Source: Glossina fuscipes (taxonomy: Eukaryota; Arthropoda; Insecta; Diptera; Glossinidae). From it: a stretch of DNA of 64,000 bases. The translations under genes and the position numbers were made by a program. Location: positions 382,800 to 446,799 of the forward strand of contig NW_023998434.1 in assembly GCF_014805625.2 (NCBI RefSeq), in the 5' to 3' direction. Below are positions 1-12,994 of this stretch, one piece after another (the stretch's first letter is position 1; each line of letters opens with the position of its first letter). Under the pieces are notes generated by a model. That model was not told the origin of the DNA, made no database searches, and worked only from the letters and a program-made list of their open reading frames with translations.

Positions 1-1139
1 CAGTGCAGTCTTAGAAACTGGCTAGAAGAGATTCTTCGCACAACAGCCTATCATTTATCTTCATCTAGATTTTAAACGGAAAGGAAGGGTTGTTAGGGCA
101 ATAACGTCTAATTTAGTGGATCTAATTATTAGAAAGAGAAGTTTGATGCATGCACACAATGTCCTTTACATTTCCAATAAATGATTTGCTCAATCTTTCC
201 TCTCCGCTTACCTAGGCATCCATCGTATGAAGCACGGGAAAAAAATGTTGAGATATTTTTGTCACTAAATTGTTTTTTTTTTTTTTTCTCATATATTAAA
301 TATTTTTCAATTACATATTTAAATGTTTTCATGCGTCAAGATTACTTCAGACTATTTGGATTTGACATCAAAGCTTTTGATATTATTTTGTACAAAATGT
401 TTAACTAATAGATGAGTAATTCTCTTAAATAGTTTAAATTAATTAGTTTGCTGTCAAAGTGAAGGTATATATATGAAGGTTTGGTAGTATTTTCCCACAC
501 TTCAGGTATGGTCATACAGCTATTCAAGATTTATGACGATCAAATCAAAGCTTTTTTCGACGAGAAGAACAACTGAAAGGCGAGACCTAATCTCAAGGTT
601 GTTCAATCAACTCTTTCGAGCGATTTTACATTCGAAATTGAATTGAGTTTACCTATCGAGTAACGTGTAGACTTAACAAATAATACTGTAGTGTGGAAAT
701 TTAAATTGTAAATTCTTCATTGTAAATATATATGTAAAAATTGCACTATTTTAAAGGGTAATGTCGTACTTAAACCGGATGAACCTTTAGAAAACTTGAG
801 TTCCTTTAGACTCCTATGCCGTCCTTGTGTTTTTGCACCAAGTCCCATGTCTACAATACATATATATATATATATATATGTATTTGAAATCATTAATTAA
901 CTAATTAGTGGCATGCAAAGAGACCGCAGAGGGAGGGCTATAATGGAGAAATGAGAATATGAGCCCGAAATGTTGTCAGAAGGCGTAATGGTGCTTATTT
1001 CAAATTTTTGATTTTCAAAGTTTTAGAAAAAAGTTTTGCAGATTTTATTTCTTTAGAATTTCTATCGTTTTATTTAATGCGTTTTCAAGCCTTTTAATTT
1101 CACAGTTGATTGAATAAAAATACAAACTTGTATAAAAAA
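1..1139. other. AT-rich non-coding stretch
   Basis: No open frame here exceeds about 75 codons and none resembles a known protein. The only defined structure is a perfect (AT)n run at 860-879. Junctions of AG with GT, such as the one in cacacttcaggtatgg near 500, look like splice signals but occur by chance in such DNA. Confidence 0.6.
860..879. repeat. (AT)n microsatellite
   Basis: Ten uninterrupted AT units are visible, preceded by ctacaatac and followed by gtatttg. Confidence 0.95.
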
Positions 1140-1800
1140 CCTATTCATTGCAAAAAAAAAAAAAAATAAAAATAAAAATAAAAAAAAAAAAATTAATAAA
1201 TACTTGTAAAGTTTTTTTTATTATTATTATTATTGTATTAAATAATAAGCAGAAGAATTGTAATGTTTTAAAATTTATGTATGAAAAATAAGCATAATTA
1301 GTATATAAAATAAACAAAAAACAAAAAAAAAAGCAAAAAAAAAATGAAGACAAAATCAACCATTACATGCAATTATTATCTAATAATTAATAAATTAAAT
1401 ATAAATAAATTATAAAGCAAACAAAGTTAGTTTTTTTAATGCAAAATTCACATAAAATGCCAGCGAAGAAAAAACGAAATTAATAAAAGAAAAATATATT
1501 ATATATAAAAGAAGCAAAAAAAAAAACCCAAGCACAAATACTAAAAGCTAAGCTAAATAAAACAGTTGTAAGGAAAAAACAAAAAATACATAAAATATAC
1601 AACAAATAAAAAAACAAAAAAAAAAACAAAAAAAACTCTTTTCATATTAAACGTAAACAACAAAAACTCAAAAACTTGTTAATAATTGTCTTGTAAATTA
1701 CAAATAAAATCTAAACTTAAATTTAGTTAAAATTTAATAAAAAAAAAAAAACAAAAAAACAAAAAAGATTAATAAATATATGAAAAAAAAAAAACTTTAA
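1140..1800. repeat. A-rich low-complexity block
   Basis: This block is made of repeated runs of 8-14 A separated by single T, C or G bases (patterns such as aaaaataaaaa and acaaaaaaac). The poly-A is on the plus strand throughout, so the minus strand yields spurious Phe-rich frames. It is not the single tail of one retroposon, because at least ten separate A-runs are spread over about 650 bp. Confidence 0.8.
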
Positions 1801-4800
1801 TTCCCTAAAAAATTAATCAAGCCATGTGTGTATTTATATATATAAATGAAGGTAAATAGAAACATGAAAAAGAAAAAGAGAGAGACAAAAGGACAAAGGC
1901 AAAGAGAGAGAGAGCGAGAGAGAGGAGGGGAGAATTTTATGTAATTTAATACAAGCCACTGACCTTTAACAATTCAAATTGTATTGAAAGGGGGCTGAGA
2001 ATGAATGGCTTTCTGAAGAGAAATTCCTTCAATAAGTTGTGAATGCATTGATAGGCAAGCGATACTATCATAAAATAAACATAATTATCAATTAAACAAT
2101 CATTCAGACGCATATTTACTTAAACGACAGACCATACAGATAACAATTGAAACGAATTGAGCGTTAGGAACTTAAATCGTTTAGGAACAATGTGTTTATT
2201 ATTTTTTTATTTATTTATTTTTTTTTCCTTTTCTTTTGGGAACATTTTGATTTTAGTCTAGAAAAACTTTTAACAAAAAAAAATCTTTCCAATCTTTGCA
2301 ACTATTTCCGGTCGAAAAAAATATTCCAGTTTTTTTCCTTTTTTTTTTTGTTTTTTCTTAGAAGCATTTTTCAAAAAATTCCTATATATAGAGACAGAAA
2401 GAAGTATGTATGTATGTACATGTTAGCCTTTAGTGAGATAAGAAAATATATTTCTCTTATTTACAATTAATATAAATAACCGCAATGACAAGTTTTGAAC
2501 GTATAGAGGTATAAAATAATAGTGTCACCGATAATTCAAGTAATGAATGCCCGTTTTTTTATATCTCGTATTTGACAAGCAGTTGTCGCTTGCAATTGAA
2601 ATTTTTATTAAGTTTTTTTTTGCTTTCTTCTTCATAATACTATGTAACTGTTCAAGGATTGATTTGGAAGTTGTTTAGCACCATTTCCTTTACATCTTCT
2701 TCGAGTGAGCAGTTTTTTTTATTCACTCTTATATTGAACGCAATTATGATCTGACTTCGGCATTACTTTAGCGATCTACTACTAAGAGTTCATTCAGTCT
2801 GTCAATTGGTTTTCTTAAATCATTTCATTTTTAACAAAACGAATTTTCTTTTGTTTAGGGTAAGCTTAATAAAAAGTTAGAAGCAGATCGTTTGAAGAAG
2901 TCGCTGCTGTAAACTGATATCTGCATTGTAAGACATAAAAGGTGTTTAGAAGATAGGAGAACAAAACAATTTTCTTTTTTTTTTTTAATTTGTCATCCAT
3001 TGCATGTGCCCTGATAGTATTATAGAAAACTTCTCATCGATTCGTAGGGTCTCTAGATATCTATCCCACTTTTAAGAAATTTCAAAAGATCCCAACTCTG
3101 CTTTGAATAGACGTAAACGTTTTATGGATTACAAGTTTTAATGGAGTTGCAATCCGATCTACACAATTCCAAACGCATAATGACTTGCTAAATTTCTATT
3201 GTATGACCTTGATAGTCTCGAACGATAAAAGTACTTAAGCTGTTGATTCTCGCTAGCTATTGGCAACAGCCTCTCTTTCTTCTACGCAACTCTAAGCGCA
3301 CAATCGATGAAAACCGAATATATCTCATAAAGGTACAGAAAACTTTACTATATACAAAATATATTTTAAGAAAAATTTCGCTTGAAATAATTTATGGAAA
3401 TAATTCTCCTAATTTATATATATATATATGAATATATATATACACACATTTATATATTAATATACTTTTTATGCCTATATACAGCAGTGATATAATAGCT
3501 AACTGCAAGAAATTTGGAATAGGTTGGGTTATCTTTTTAGATCGTAATGGGGTTCTCATGAAATAGTTTTATGAAAGGAATGCTTTCATGCCTTTCGTAA
3601 GGACAATAGATGAACAAATTTATTAGGCGAAATGATTTAGGGTATTTCTAAGTTGGCCTTGCCTAACTATAACGTTTTTATTTATTGTGATGAAAATATG
3701 TTGTTTACACTGCTATATTGCTGCTATTGAATAAATATGAATTAAACGTCGGAAAGATGTCGTATTCGTCTAGAAGATCATATTTGCTTTTGCTTTTTAT
3801 GCCCTACATCATTAGTGGCCAAAGCCAAAAGGGCTTGTGATGGGTCCATTTTCAATTATATCAATCGATGTGGAATCCTTTTACTGAATCGATTTCAAAA
3901 CTACTTCTACAGTTTACCCATCTATTCACCTGTCTGCCTAATACTTGTCCATGTGTGCTTGGGTTCAACCTACAACTGGCACGAGTTCGTGATATTTTGA
4001 TAAAATTTATTACACTAACATGTTTTGAGACAAGGAATGTTTAAGTCCGACATAAAGACGGACGAATCGCATATTCGCTCTAATCCAGGCTTATGAACTT
4101 AAACGTGGATTATATGCCTTCTGACTAAACTTAAGGCATATGCAAGCGAATCTTACAGTTAAGTGCAAATCGAATTAAATAATAAAGCTATTCTGGGTTA
4201 CTCAGGAATGCAAAACCATCGCACATAGTGATTCAGAAATGAAAATGGATCAGTTTAATACTTAGAATGCGATTTTTAAAAATAATTTCATTAAATTTTC
4301 GAATCGTGTTAGACTTTTCAATTGATTAACAAGACAACAACTTTCTAGAATTTTTCTAGAAAACTCCTAAAGAGCCCACTTTTCAAAATTGTGTCTAAGA
4401 AAACATTTAGAACTTTACGCGCCAAGTGTCTCCTTTCTATACCAGTTTTTGTCATTTCGATAACATTAATGACTAAGCAGACGGCGGAATCGATAGACAG
4501 GCGTTTAAAATAAAATCTTAGGCTTAATAAGAATATATATATGAGATTTCTTATGCCTGACGTGGAACGATAAAATTTCTTCATTCTTCACTTTTTATGC
4601 ATTGATTTACTCTTTCGCTATAAACAAAAGAAGCAATCTATTATAATTTATGTGAAAAGATGACTTTAAACAATACTTGCTGATGTAAAAATTTTTTCCT
4701 ATATTTTGTGCAAGTTGATGTCAATGGCGTCTATCACTTTAATTTTCAATAGAAAACCTATCTACATATGTAACTGGTATTGTATCAATATTGCTATTCT

Positions 4801-4930
4801 TGTTGTTGTTATCATTCGTATTCGATAATACAAGTAAGTGGGTGGGTGGTTTTTGGTTTCAATTTTAAATGGTGTGGTATGCCGTAGATGAGGGTTAAAC
4901 TTTGTCTTCTTCATTTTATGCTTTTCTTAT
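1801..4930. other. AT-rich non-coding stretch with a short GA tract
   Basis: A purine tract of GA units with interruptions lies at about 1870-1930. The rest has no open frame above 92 codons. The longest frame (2192-2470, plus) is T-run low complexity coding for Phe repeats. A GACGGACG word near 4060 recalls INE-like elements, but its flanks do not align convincingly. Confidence 0.55.
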
Positions 4931-5480
4931 TCAATTTTTATGCACATATATATTTATGTATATATGTATATGTATAAATTTGATGCGTTAGACATGCGCT
5001 CTAAAATTAAAATGCAAAAGAAAAAAAAACATATACAAGCGTATTTTATATACGTATAATACATATTTACATATACAAAATACAACATATATTTATGTAC
5101 ATATGTATATGTGTATATATATATATATATGCTTGCAACAAACTGTTTTTTTTTTCGATTTCTTATTTCTATACATACATACATACATTCATACATACAT
5201 ACATTCATTTTATTTTATAGGCATGTCTTTGCTTTTATTCCACATACCACGTACATACATATATACATATAGCTTATACTTGCGGCTATATGTGTGTTGT
5301 GTAGTTGTTTTACAAGTGTATTTGTATTTGTAAATAGATAAATCATTATTTGGCTTGTAGTCAGTTTATTGTACCCATTGTGTATACAATATATATAAAT
5401 GAATGCATGCATGTGTGTGTGTATATATGCGTTTTTTTGTACTTTATATATATGTATTTTTTGCTTTTTTCATTACTCTA
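4931..5480. repeat. Tetranucleotide-type microsatellite cluster (ATAC/TATG, TA)
   Basis: Several short arrays occur together: TATG/ATAC-like units around 4946-4975 and 5050-5130, (TA)n near 5115-5130, (CATA)n at about 5172-5207, and a TG run near 5412. Open frames on both strands here code only for Tyr-Ile-His-Thr repeats and are artefacts of the repeats. Confidence 0.8.
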
Positions 5481-8290
5481 CAGATTTTTTCTGTACACAA
5501 TTAATTCCTGAGATAAAGTGAGTACGTAAGTGTAAGTGTGTTTGTATACTTTGAAAAGTGAAATGAGAAAATCTTTAATTTTGTAAAGTTTAATTTTTAA
5601 CAAAGTAATAACAACAATAACAAAAATACACAACAGCAATTTCATATTTGTTTAAACAGTTGAGTTTTAATTGAATTTTCGGTTAAATGACATAAAAAGT
5701 TTAAAGAAGAAGACTTCATAAAACATACCTTAATTGTTATTATTGCTGCAATGGCTTTCAACTAAGGGAAAATATTGACATTTTGAAGAAATTACTTCTT
5801 TTTTTTTTCAGTATTATTTGAATTTTATCATCCACTGTTATATTCCTGCCCTTCCCTCGTTATTTTGTTCTGTTTGATAATTTCACAAGAGCCTATCACT
5901 TAGTCTATCACTGTAATTGGGAATTCTAGTTCTTTCTGGGCGTAAAGTATTATAATATGCGTAGACATTTGCCGTTTTTGCTCGTTCTTTTATTTCCTTT
6001 AGTTCTTTTCGCGGAATTCAAACTTTCATGCAACCTTTGTATCAGCCAAACTATTTTAAAAACAACTAATCAATCATCGAAGTGCCTTCGAATGCAGACA
6101 GTGACCATTCCACTCTACGTAGAAGACGAGAAAATTAATTTCATCTTTTATTGGTCATATCTTAACGATTTATTTGTAAATGTATTCTAATAACTGCGAC
6201 TATAGGAACAACTTTTAACACATTCTTGAAGATTGTCGTTCATATCCCCTTACAACACTTATTTTCTTGGTTATTTAAGGCAAAATAGTTTATTGATATA
6301 TAATGAAATGGACAGGCAAGAGCAAATTGGATTTTGGCAATGACTGTGCTTCCGAGATGCTTTCAGGTATGTGTAACTATTTTCCCAGGGCATTAATATG
6401 TTTCCGAAGCTCGATATCCACTTATAAACCTTACTACCTGTTGAGAGTTAATTAAATGTTTGCTCGGCATTTAACGGTCTAAGGAACTATGCTATGATCT
6501 GTGCCTGCATATGTATGTTTATTTGTTCGCAAAAGCTCGCATCTTATAGAATTTTCTCTAAACGATTTCCAAGTGCTTAATAAACTTTAACGGTTCAGTC
6601 TGACTAACTTATTATGTCCGTAAGCGTCCTCTCAGAGCTCAAACATTGCTAAACCATTTTTAGACTGTCAATGATCAATTAGACTATAATCACAAGTCGA
6701 TTCGGATACTGATTTTCACATTTCCTTCCAGACATTCAAAGATCTGTTAAATTCTAGACTGACTTACGCTTACTAATTTCATTCATTACTAAGAAGTCCG
6801 ATATTTCCGAAATACCTTCTAAATGTAAAGCAAAATTTTATGTATTGTAGTCCTGTTTATGCCTATATACTTTTTCCAATATTTATACTTGTCTGGGTGA
6901 CCCATATACTGTAATTTTAAAATAGACGGGAAAGTCTTTCAATTAGATTCGCAAAATTTTATTAAAAATGTTTGAAGGAGTGGAGGAGGAGGAGGGTTTT
7001 AGTGCGGTAAAGTTTCATTTTACTGAAACTTTAAATAAGCTATGTCGGACATTTCATCCAACTATCATTAAAAATTGCGAATAACTTTATTAAAGAGAAA
7101 ATTTTAATTTAACCTATCATAAGTATTGTCTTGTATAGCCAAAGAAATATCAGAAATTTTCCGTTTTTGCTTTTATTAGGCCATTGCATGTTTCCCATTA
7201 CAAAGAATTCGCCAACGCAAATCTACGTTAATGGTTCACTTCTCGCTCTAGAGGCAAATTGGTAAAGCAGTAATTTTTCGTTAGAAGTATGTAAATGTAC
7301 GTATAATGAAAAAACAGTAGGCGTGAGGCCTGCCCGAAAAAATGAAGAATTTTAAATATCTATTACTCAGATATACGCATAGGATTACGGATTATTAACA
7401 ACATATATACTTTTGATTATGGTAAGCTCCTTAAACAATTTATTGCAGTCTCTCCCTCAGTCTCTTTGTTTGCGCTTGACGTTTATTATGCAAATGCTAG
7501 CGATTGCGGAAATAGGTAGTGAAAACTCTTGAGAACATGCCAAACTAACATCAAACTAACATCTATAATTTATAAGCTCTAAGAGGCATTGATCTAAAAC
7601 CTGTTAAAAATATCTCCTAAATTTAGTTAGATGGTAATGAATGCGTGCGAGAAACTCTTTCGATGGATATCAAAAATTCGTTTTAAACGACGTAAAATGT
7701 GCCTCCCTCTCTCTCTCCATGCCTTGTAAGTTTTTCTTAACCACCTTCTTGTTATATTAAATTAGGTATTTTCGATTGGTATTCAAAAAGTGTATTGAGG
7801 GCTTGAATTTTCAATAAAATTTAGAAATTAAATTCACTTTTTTCGCATTACTTGAAAAATTGGATCTCCATCATCGTGGACGTTACGACATTCGTTGTAT
7901 TCGTACACATAATTACATTTTGGCTGCCCTTGCAAAATATTTCTTATCAAATTTCAGGATGTCATAACTAACTTTAAAATGAATTGTCTGTCAATTTTTG
8001 GGCGTCACTGTAATTTGTATCCGTCAATGTGCTGTTTTTTTCTTGGAACTTTGTTTCCATTCACGATGGCGATTGGTTGTACTAACCACTCCCTCTACCG
8101 CTCTCTAACATGAAGGATTTTTTGTTTGCTTCACTCTAAAGGATCTCGTGGTGGATTTTTGGCAGAAAAAAGAAAAACCCATTAATTTTTAATTAGAAAT
8201 TAGTTAATATTTTCAAAATCCTACGCTCTTCACCAGCTCTTAAGAAGTATTTAAAGAATTTTTTGAGTGGAAAAAATTGCGACTCGTAAG
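5481..8290. other. Non-coding stretch, no gene recognised
   Basis: No recognisable coding sequence was found. A 52-codon frame beginning at the ATG near 6302 contains a splice-donor-like ggtatgt after ctttca, but it has no similarity I can name. An octamer-type ATGCAAAT word lies at 7488-7495. The region holds fewer microsatellites than its neighbours. Confidence 0.5.
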
Positions 8291-8320
8291 AAAACGGTTA
8301 TGCAGGTGCGATAAGAGCGA

Positions 8321-8333
8321 GAAAGAAAGCAAA

Positions 8334-8390
<57 letters not shown>
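8321..8390. repeat. (GAAA)n/(GA)n purine tract
   Basis: GAAA units lead into a perfect (GA)n run at about 8349-8390 (roughly 21 units). Long GA runs in flies are potential GAGA-factor binding sites and can form triplex DNA; whether this one does is inference. Confidence 0.93.
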
Positions 8391-8393
<3 letters not shown>

Positions 8394-8662
8394 CTCTTGT
8401 ATCGCTATCTCATCTATCTACGTCAACAATTCACTGAATGATCTCACCTAACTTCGTGCCCTAAATGCAACACAAACGTATTGCTCTTTCTTTTTTTCCC
8501 CATGACTTTGTTGTGACTTAAAATTTTTTTTTTTTTATATTTTTTTAGTTTATTAATATTCATAATTAAAACGCTGTATGTTCAAACCAAAATATGTGTA
8601 AACTGCATTCTTCTTGAGTTTGAATTAATTTCATATATATTTAAACTCATCAAGATAATATA

Positions 8663-8696
8663 TCTCTCCCGCTCTCTCTCTTTCTCTCTCTCTCTC
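8663..8696. repeat. TC pyrimidine tract
   Basis: This is an imperfect (TC)n run interrupted by ccg and ttt. It lies about 270 bp downstream of the GA tract at 8349-8390 and is complementary to it, so the two are inverted-repeat partners. Confidence 0.9.
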
Positions 8697-9060
8697 AAGT
8701 CGAATGTAAATTTCTTTCACTTTTTATAATGCGTTTATCCTATTAACTAAAAATCCGGTTCGATAATCTTACACCAATTTGCGACTTTTGCAAACTGTTT
8801 TTATTTTTTAAACTAATTCTTATTTTCAAATTATGCAACGAGATACTTATGTTCATTATATATATATATATGTACATAGATATGTATATATATATATGTA
8901 TGTATGAGGGGAAGGAAAGAGATATATGTGCTTTTATAACCACAATCTCTTGTTATAATTTTCTAATGGAATATTTAATTTGAATCCAAGCAACCCATTA
9001 ACTGGTATGTACATTCGCTCTGTTGCAATGGTAAGCAAGAGAAAATCCTTTTGAAATTTA
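8697..9060. other. Non-coding stretch with TA/TATG repeats
   Basis: Short (TA)n and TATG runs at about 8858-8907 are the only structure seen. The minus-strand 66-codon frame here is repeat-derived. Confidence 0.5.
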
Positions 9061-9063
9061 TGC

Positions 9064-9064
<1 letters not shown>

Positions 9065-9097
<33 letters not shown>
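9065..9097. repeat. (TG)n microsatellite
   Basis: About sixteen uninterrupted TG units are present, ending at tttgtacg. Confidence 0.95.
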
Positions 9098-9100
<3 letters not shown>

Positions 9101-10273
9101 TACGTAAGCGCATGCAATTTAAAATATGGAGGAATAATAAAAATGAACACTCTTTCTCTTTAAATTTTCATAGCCACCATCGGATAATTAAAATAAACTG
9201 ATTTTGTTACTCAGCTTGTGACACTTGGAAACTAAAAGAAAAATCTGAAGCATTGTTTCGTGTTTGTCTTAATAAAAGAGAAATTTGCAATAAATGGAGA
9301 CACATCGATTCGTATGTCCGTCTGTCCCCACATTTAATACTTTATTGTTATTTAATATTATATATATATATAAGGGATATATATATATCTAAGGGATCAA
9401 GATTTATATATATATAAAAGTACCCTGTTCTTAAACTACCATCACGAAAACTGAGAATGTAAGATCCACGTTGTTTACATAATTTTCTTTTTTTTTCAAT
9501 ATGACCTCACAGAAGGTTTGATGACGGAAGAGAAAGGAATAGGGGAGTTGGCGGACCCAATCAGTCAGTGTTATGCCTTTACCGTCCGAAGTGACAACTT
9601 TACTGCACTTGAGATTTGACATGATACTCATTTGTCACCTTATTAAGGCAAAATAAGTGAAGAAGAGTGTAAGAAGATCTAACACTGTCTTCTCGATTAA
9701 CTCAATAGCTTTTTTGACAGTCTTACGTCTCATAAATTAAAGATTCAATTTAAGATAAAAAGTTATTCAATTCCTTCCAGTATAATAATAATATCTATGT
9801 ATATATATAGTCCCTATGATCAAAATAAATTGATTTTATTTTGTCCAAGACTAATAACTTATTTCGTAATTATATATGAAACGATGGGTACCCAAGATAC
9901 GTCTAAAGATGTCGTTAGTTCGCTTACTACTTTTCGTCTTTTCGTTCTTTTTTGAAGAAGAAGAAGAAGAGGACACTGAAGATATACGCACTCAAACGCA
10001 TACTAATACATATTAACTCAATTTTATTGCTTACATACACATACATACACGTGTAAAAAGACAAAAAAAAGCTATTACCCCAAAAGCTGGTATAGTTGAA
10101 AGCAGGGTGAATTGGGAGCGCACAAAATGGTGGAGTTATATCAAGTTTATGTGTGTGCATCTCTCGGTGTGTGAATCTCTTTTTGTGTAGGTGTGTGTGT
10201 GCATCTTTAACATACCATACAACGAAATTATGGTGGGATTCTACTATAGTATAGTTAGGCAGGACTTTTTTTT

Positions 10274-10346
10274 GGCGGTGGGGGGGTTAAAGCAAACTAA
10301 ACACAACGTAATGTTTAAGGCTTTAGTGTATATGGGGGGCGGGGGG
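10274..10346 (+). repeat. G-run pair with G-quadruplex potential
   Basis: Two G-rich clusters occur on the plus strand: a GGCGG-type motif followed by seven G at 10274-10286, and six G, one C, six G at 10334-10346. The second cluster alone holds four GGG triplets. Quadruplex formation is inferred from composition only. Confidence 0.6.
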
Positions 10347-11066
10347 AAAGAATTTCTATTGTGGTTGTTGTTTTTGTTGTTGTGTGTTTTTCTACTCTCT
10401 TCATGTTTCATTATAATAATACTTTGTAATTAGGTTTTCGAAAGTTAATTAAAATTCGGTTATAAAAGCGGAAACTTCTGTTGTTTCGTTGTTGTAGTTA
10501 TTGTTGCTGTCGCTGCTGTTCATGAATGCTTCCGGTTATGGTGTATTACAACTAAAAGCAAAGTTGAGCAAAAAAAAAAAAAAAAAAAGCGACAAAAAAC
10601 GACACCAACGAACGGAACCAGCTAAAAATTTAACCTATACAAAAAGCAGCCACTAACTCGTAGAAAATAATAAAAAAAAAAAAGCCGAAAAAGGCGAGTT
10701 GGAGAAACTGAACGGAACTAGAAGGCAAAAGTTTCGCATTAAAGAAAAAGGAACAAACAATGCAACGCCAACAATAAAAAGAAAAACAACATTATATGTA
10801 TATTTAAACAGATTTTTAGTAATACAAGGAAAAACGCATATAATTTCCATTTATCTCCGGGTTTTATATAAAAACTATTTTACATTTTAAGGGACGTTGT
10901 AAAGTTTAGCATCCTTTTTTCGACAGGATTTTATGAAAAAAACAAAAAAAATTTTTTTTTTTCTTTCTTTATGTAAACATTTTACCGAAATTGCAAAAAG
11001 AAAAAAGAAAATAACAAAAAAAAAAACATGGAAAAAATTAAAAAAATTGCACATATCCCGGTATAA

Positions 11067-11180
11067 AGCAAGCAAGCAAGCAAGCATGATGGGTAGATAC
11101 TGCTGCCATTACAGCAGAAAATATTATGTTTTAATGAGTAATAATAATTATTATTATTGTTGTTGTTGTTGTTGTTGTTA
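11067..11180. repeat. (GCAA)n and (ATT)n/(TTG)n microsatellites
   Basis: About four to five AAGC units at 11067-11085 are followed, after an ATT-type run, by about seven TTG units ending near 11178. Confidence 0.9.
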
Positions 11181-11320
11181 TTTTAGTTGCATTAAATTCA
11201 CTCTTGCTATACTTGACGTAGTCAGTCTGCCTTCAAATCATGATAATGTTATCCCGGAATTCCTTTTTTCATTTTTTTTTTTTTTCTCTCTAGGTTTGAA
11301 TTAACATTATTGCCATGTAC

Positions 11321-12984
11321 GAAGGGTTTACCATCAGACATGCACGCAGACTGACATATACATATATATATATATACATATAGACGATGATGTATAAATA
11401 AATTTAAAATGATGATTTAAAAATAAATTGTTTTTATCTTTGACCAACAGATGGGCAGCAAACGAATGAGAGACATGTCGTACATGTATATGCATATAAT
11501 GTCAGATTTCATTGTATGTAAATAAATTGTATCTTGCCGTTTTACATTCACATCAATATTTGCATGATATCTACTATGTTTCACTTTTACATGCCTTCTC
11601 CACTCTTGGCTAAAACTAAGGTTGAACCTTAGCGAGCACTGGCGAACAGCGAAACTGTTGTCCTTATACACTTGACACACGTATCATTGTTTCCTCCTTT
11701 TTCGGGACGGTGTTGCTTTGCGTAATAATTTTCTTGTCCTTAATAAAACGTTTTGGCAAAAATATTCATTAAGTAAACTTAGTTTATGTTTGACGTAAGA
11801 TTACAAAAGAAGATGCAAAACATTTAACGACGATATTTAAATTCTTCAAAATAAATAACAAAAATTCGTGTTCTCTCTCTACTTAGGGCCATGATTTCTC
11901 TAACAACTTGGTTTGAAAATTAGTTGAATATATTTCTCATCTGTCTCGTCGTCTTAAATTATTTCATTTCACACGACTTGTCAGAGATAATTTCTGCCGA
12001 GCAAATCAAGGAATGGGTGATAGAGGGTTTATAAGAGATCAGCACAAATTTTCCACGAACATAATTGATTAGCGGAACAATTTTCATAAACACTTTAATT
12101 AAACACTAAAAGTCATCTAAGGATAAAAAATTCGGGTAAACTAATTGCTGTTAGGTTTTCAGTAAATACTTTTCAATGAACGATAATAATATGAAGTCAT
12201 AATATTCGTTAATTGACAAAATCGCACTCGCTTGCGTAATTTGGAAGCTATTACTGTAGGTGAACCCATTTAAATAAGACCCCAAGTAAGTGGCAGCTGA
12301 TTTACTGTATTCCCAGACGATGATCAATGCTTAAGGAAGAAACTTGTAACGAAACCGATTGCCGGACGACGTATCGCCGCAATCGCAACATTTGCTGCTT
12401 AGCTTCGTCGTGTATTGGATCACGAAAGTTTGCTTGCACTGTTAGGTAACTTAATTTTCTGTTTAAATCATTTAAAACTTAGTTGGGAAAAGTGTTTCCG
12501 CATTTGAAAAATCGATTTATTCCCTATAAAAATAATTCATGATTGGATTCTAGAAAAGCCGTTTACAACAAATACAATCGAATAATAGATATAGGTATGT
12601 TTGCGAAACGATAAGACTGCCAGGCCTTTGTCTATCATATTTGTTAAAATAATAGTAATAATAACAACAATAACAACAACAAATAACCATAGACAACGTA
12701 GCAATCAGTCATTGTCACATCTATAGCATGAATATGAATGAATGTATGTATGTATTGTTGTTGTTGTTGTTGTTGTATGTGAGACCAACATGAAAATATA
12801 TGTGAATGAATGTGCATAGAAAGAAAGAAAGAAAAGATCGGTACGTGATTAATACGCTATGAAAAGTATCTGTCTCTAACAGTGCACGTGTACTCGTTTA
12901 CGTATTGGTAGCATCTGAAAAAATACGCTTGAATAACAAGTTATTAAATTATATTTTGCATTTTTATGCTCTTTTTTTTTTTTT
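11321..12984. other. Non-coding stretch up to the assembly gap
   Basis: No recognisable gene. Short repeats are present: TA near 11358-11378, AAC/AAT units near 12650-12680, (TTG)n at 12754-12776 and a T-run ending at the gap. A 40-codon cysteine-rich frame lies at 12327-12449 and is discussed under findings. Confidence 0.5.
12754..12776. repeat. (TTG)n microsatellite
   Basis: Seven to eight TTG units follow a TATG run. Confidence 0.93.
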
Positions 12985-12994
12985 NNNNNNNNNN
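12985..12994. other. Assembly gap (10 N)
   Basis: Ten N bases directly follow a run of about fourteen T. The round number suggests a placeholder, so true distances across this point are unknown. Confidence 0.99.

Larger units (their letters stand above)
9098..11320. other. Non-coding stretch with G-runs, A-runs and trinucleotide repeats
   Basis: Contents are short TA runs near 9360-9415, an AAG-type run at about 9955-9972, G-runs at 10274-10286 and 10334-10346, an A18-type run near 10570, A-rich sequence at 10930-11045, (GCAA)n at about 11067-11085, and ATT/TTG repeats at 11140-11180. Frames in this interval are repeat-derived; none is recognised. Confidence 0.55.

Noticed and set aside
4040..4100. 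GACGGACG word as an INE-like copy
   Set aside because: The flanks do not align with any of the other copies beyond the short word.
6302..6460. 52-codon frame with an internal donor-like GGTATGT
   Set aside because: No family similarity, and a stop lies directly upstream; treated only as a splice-signal curiosity.
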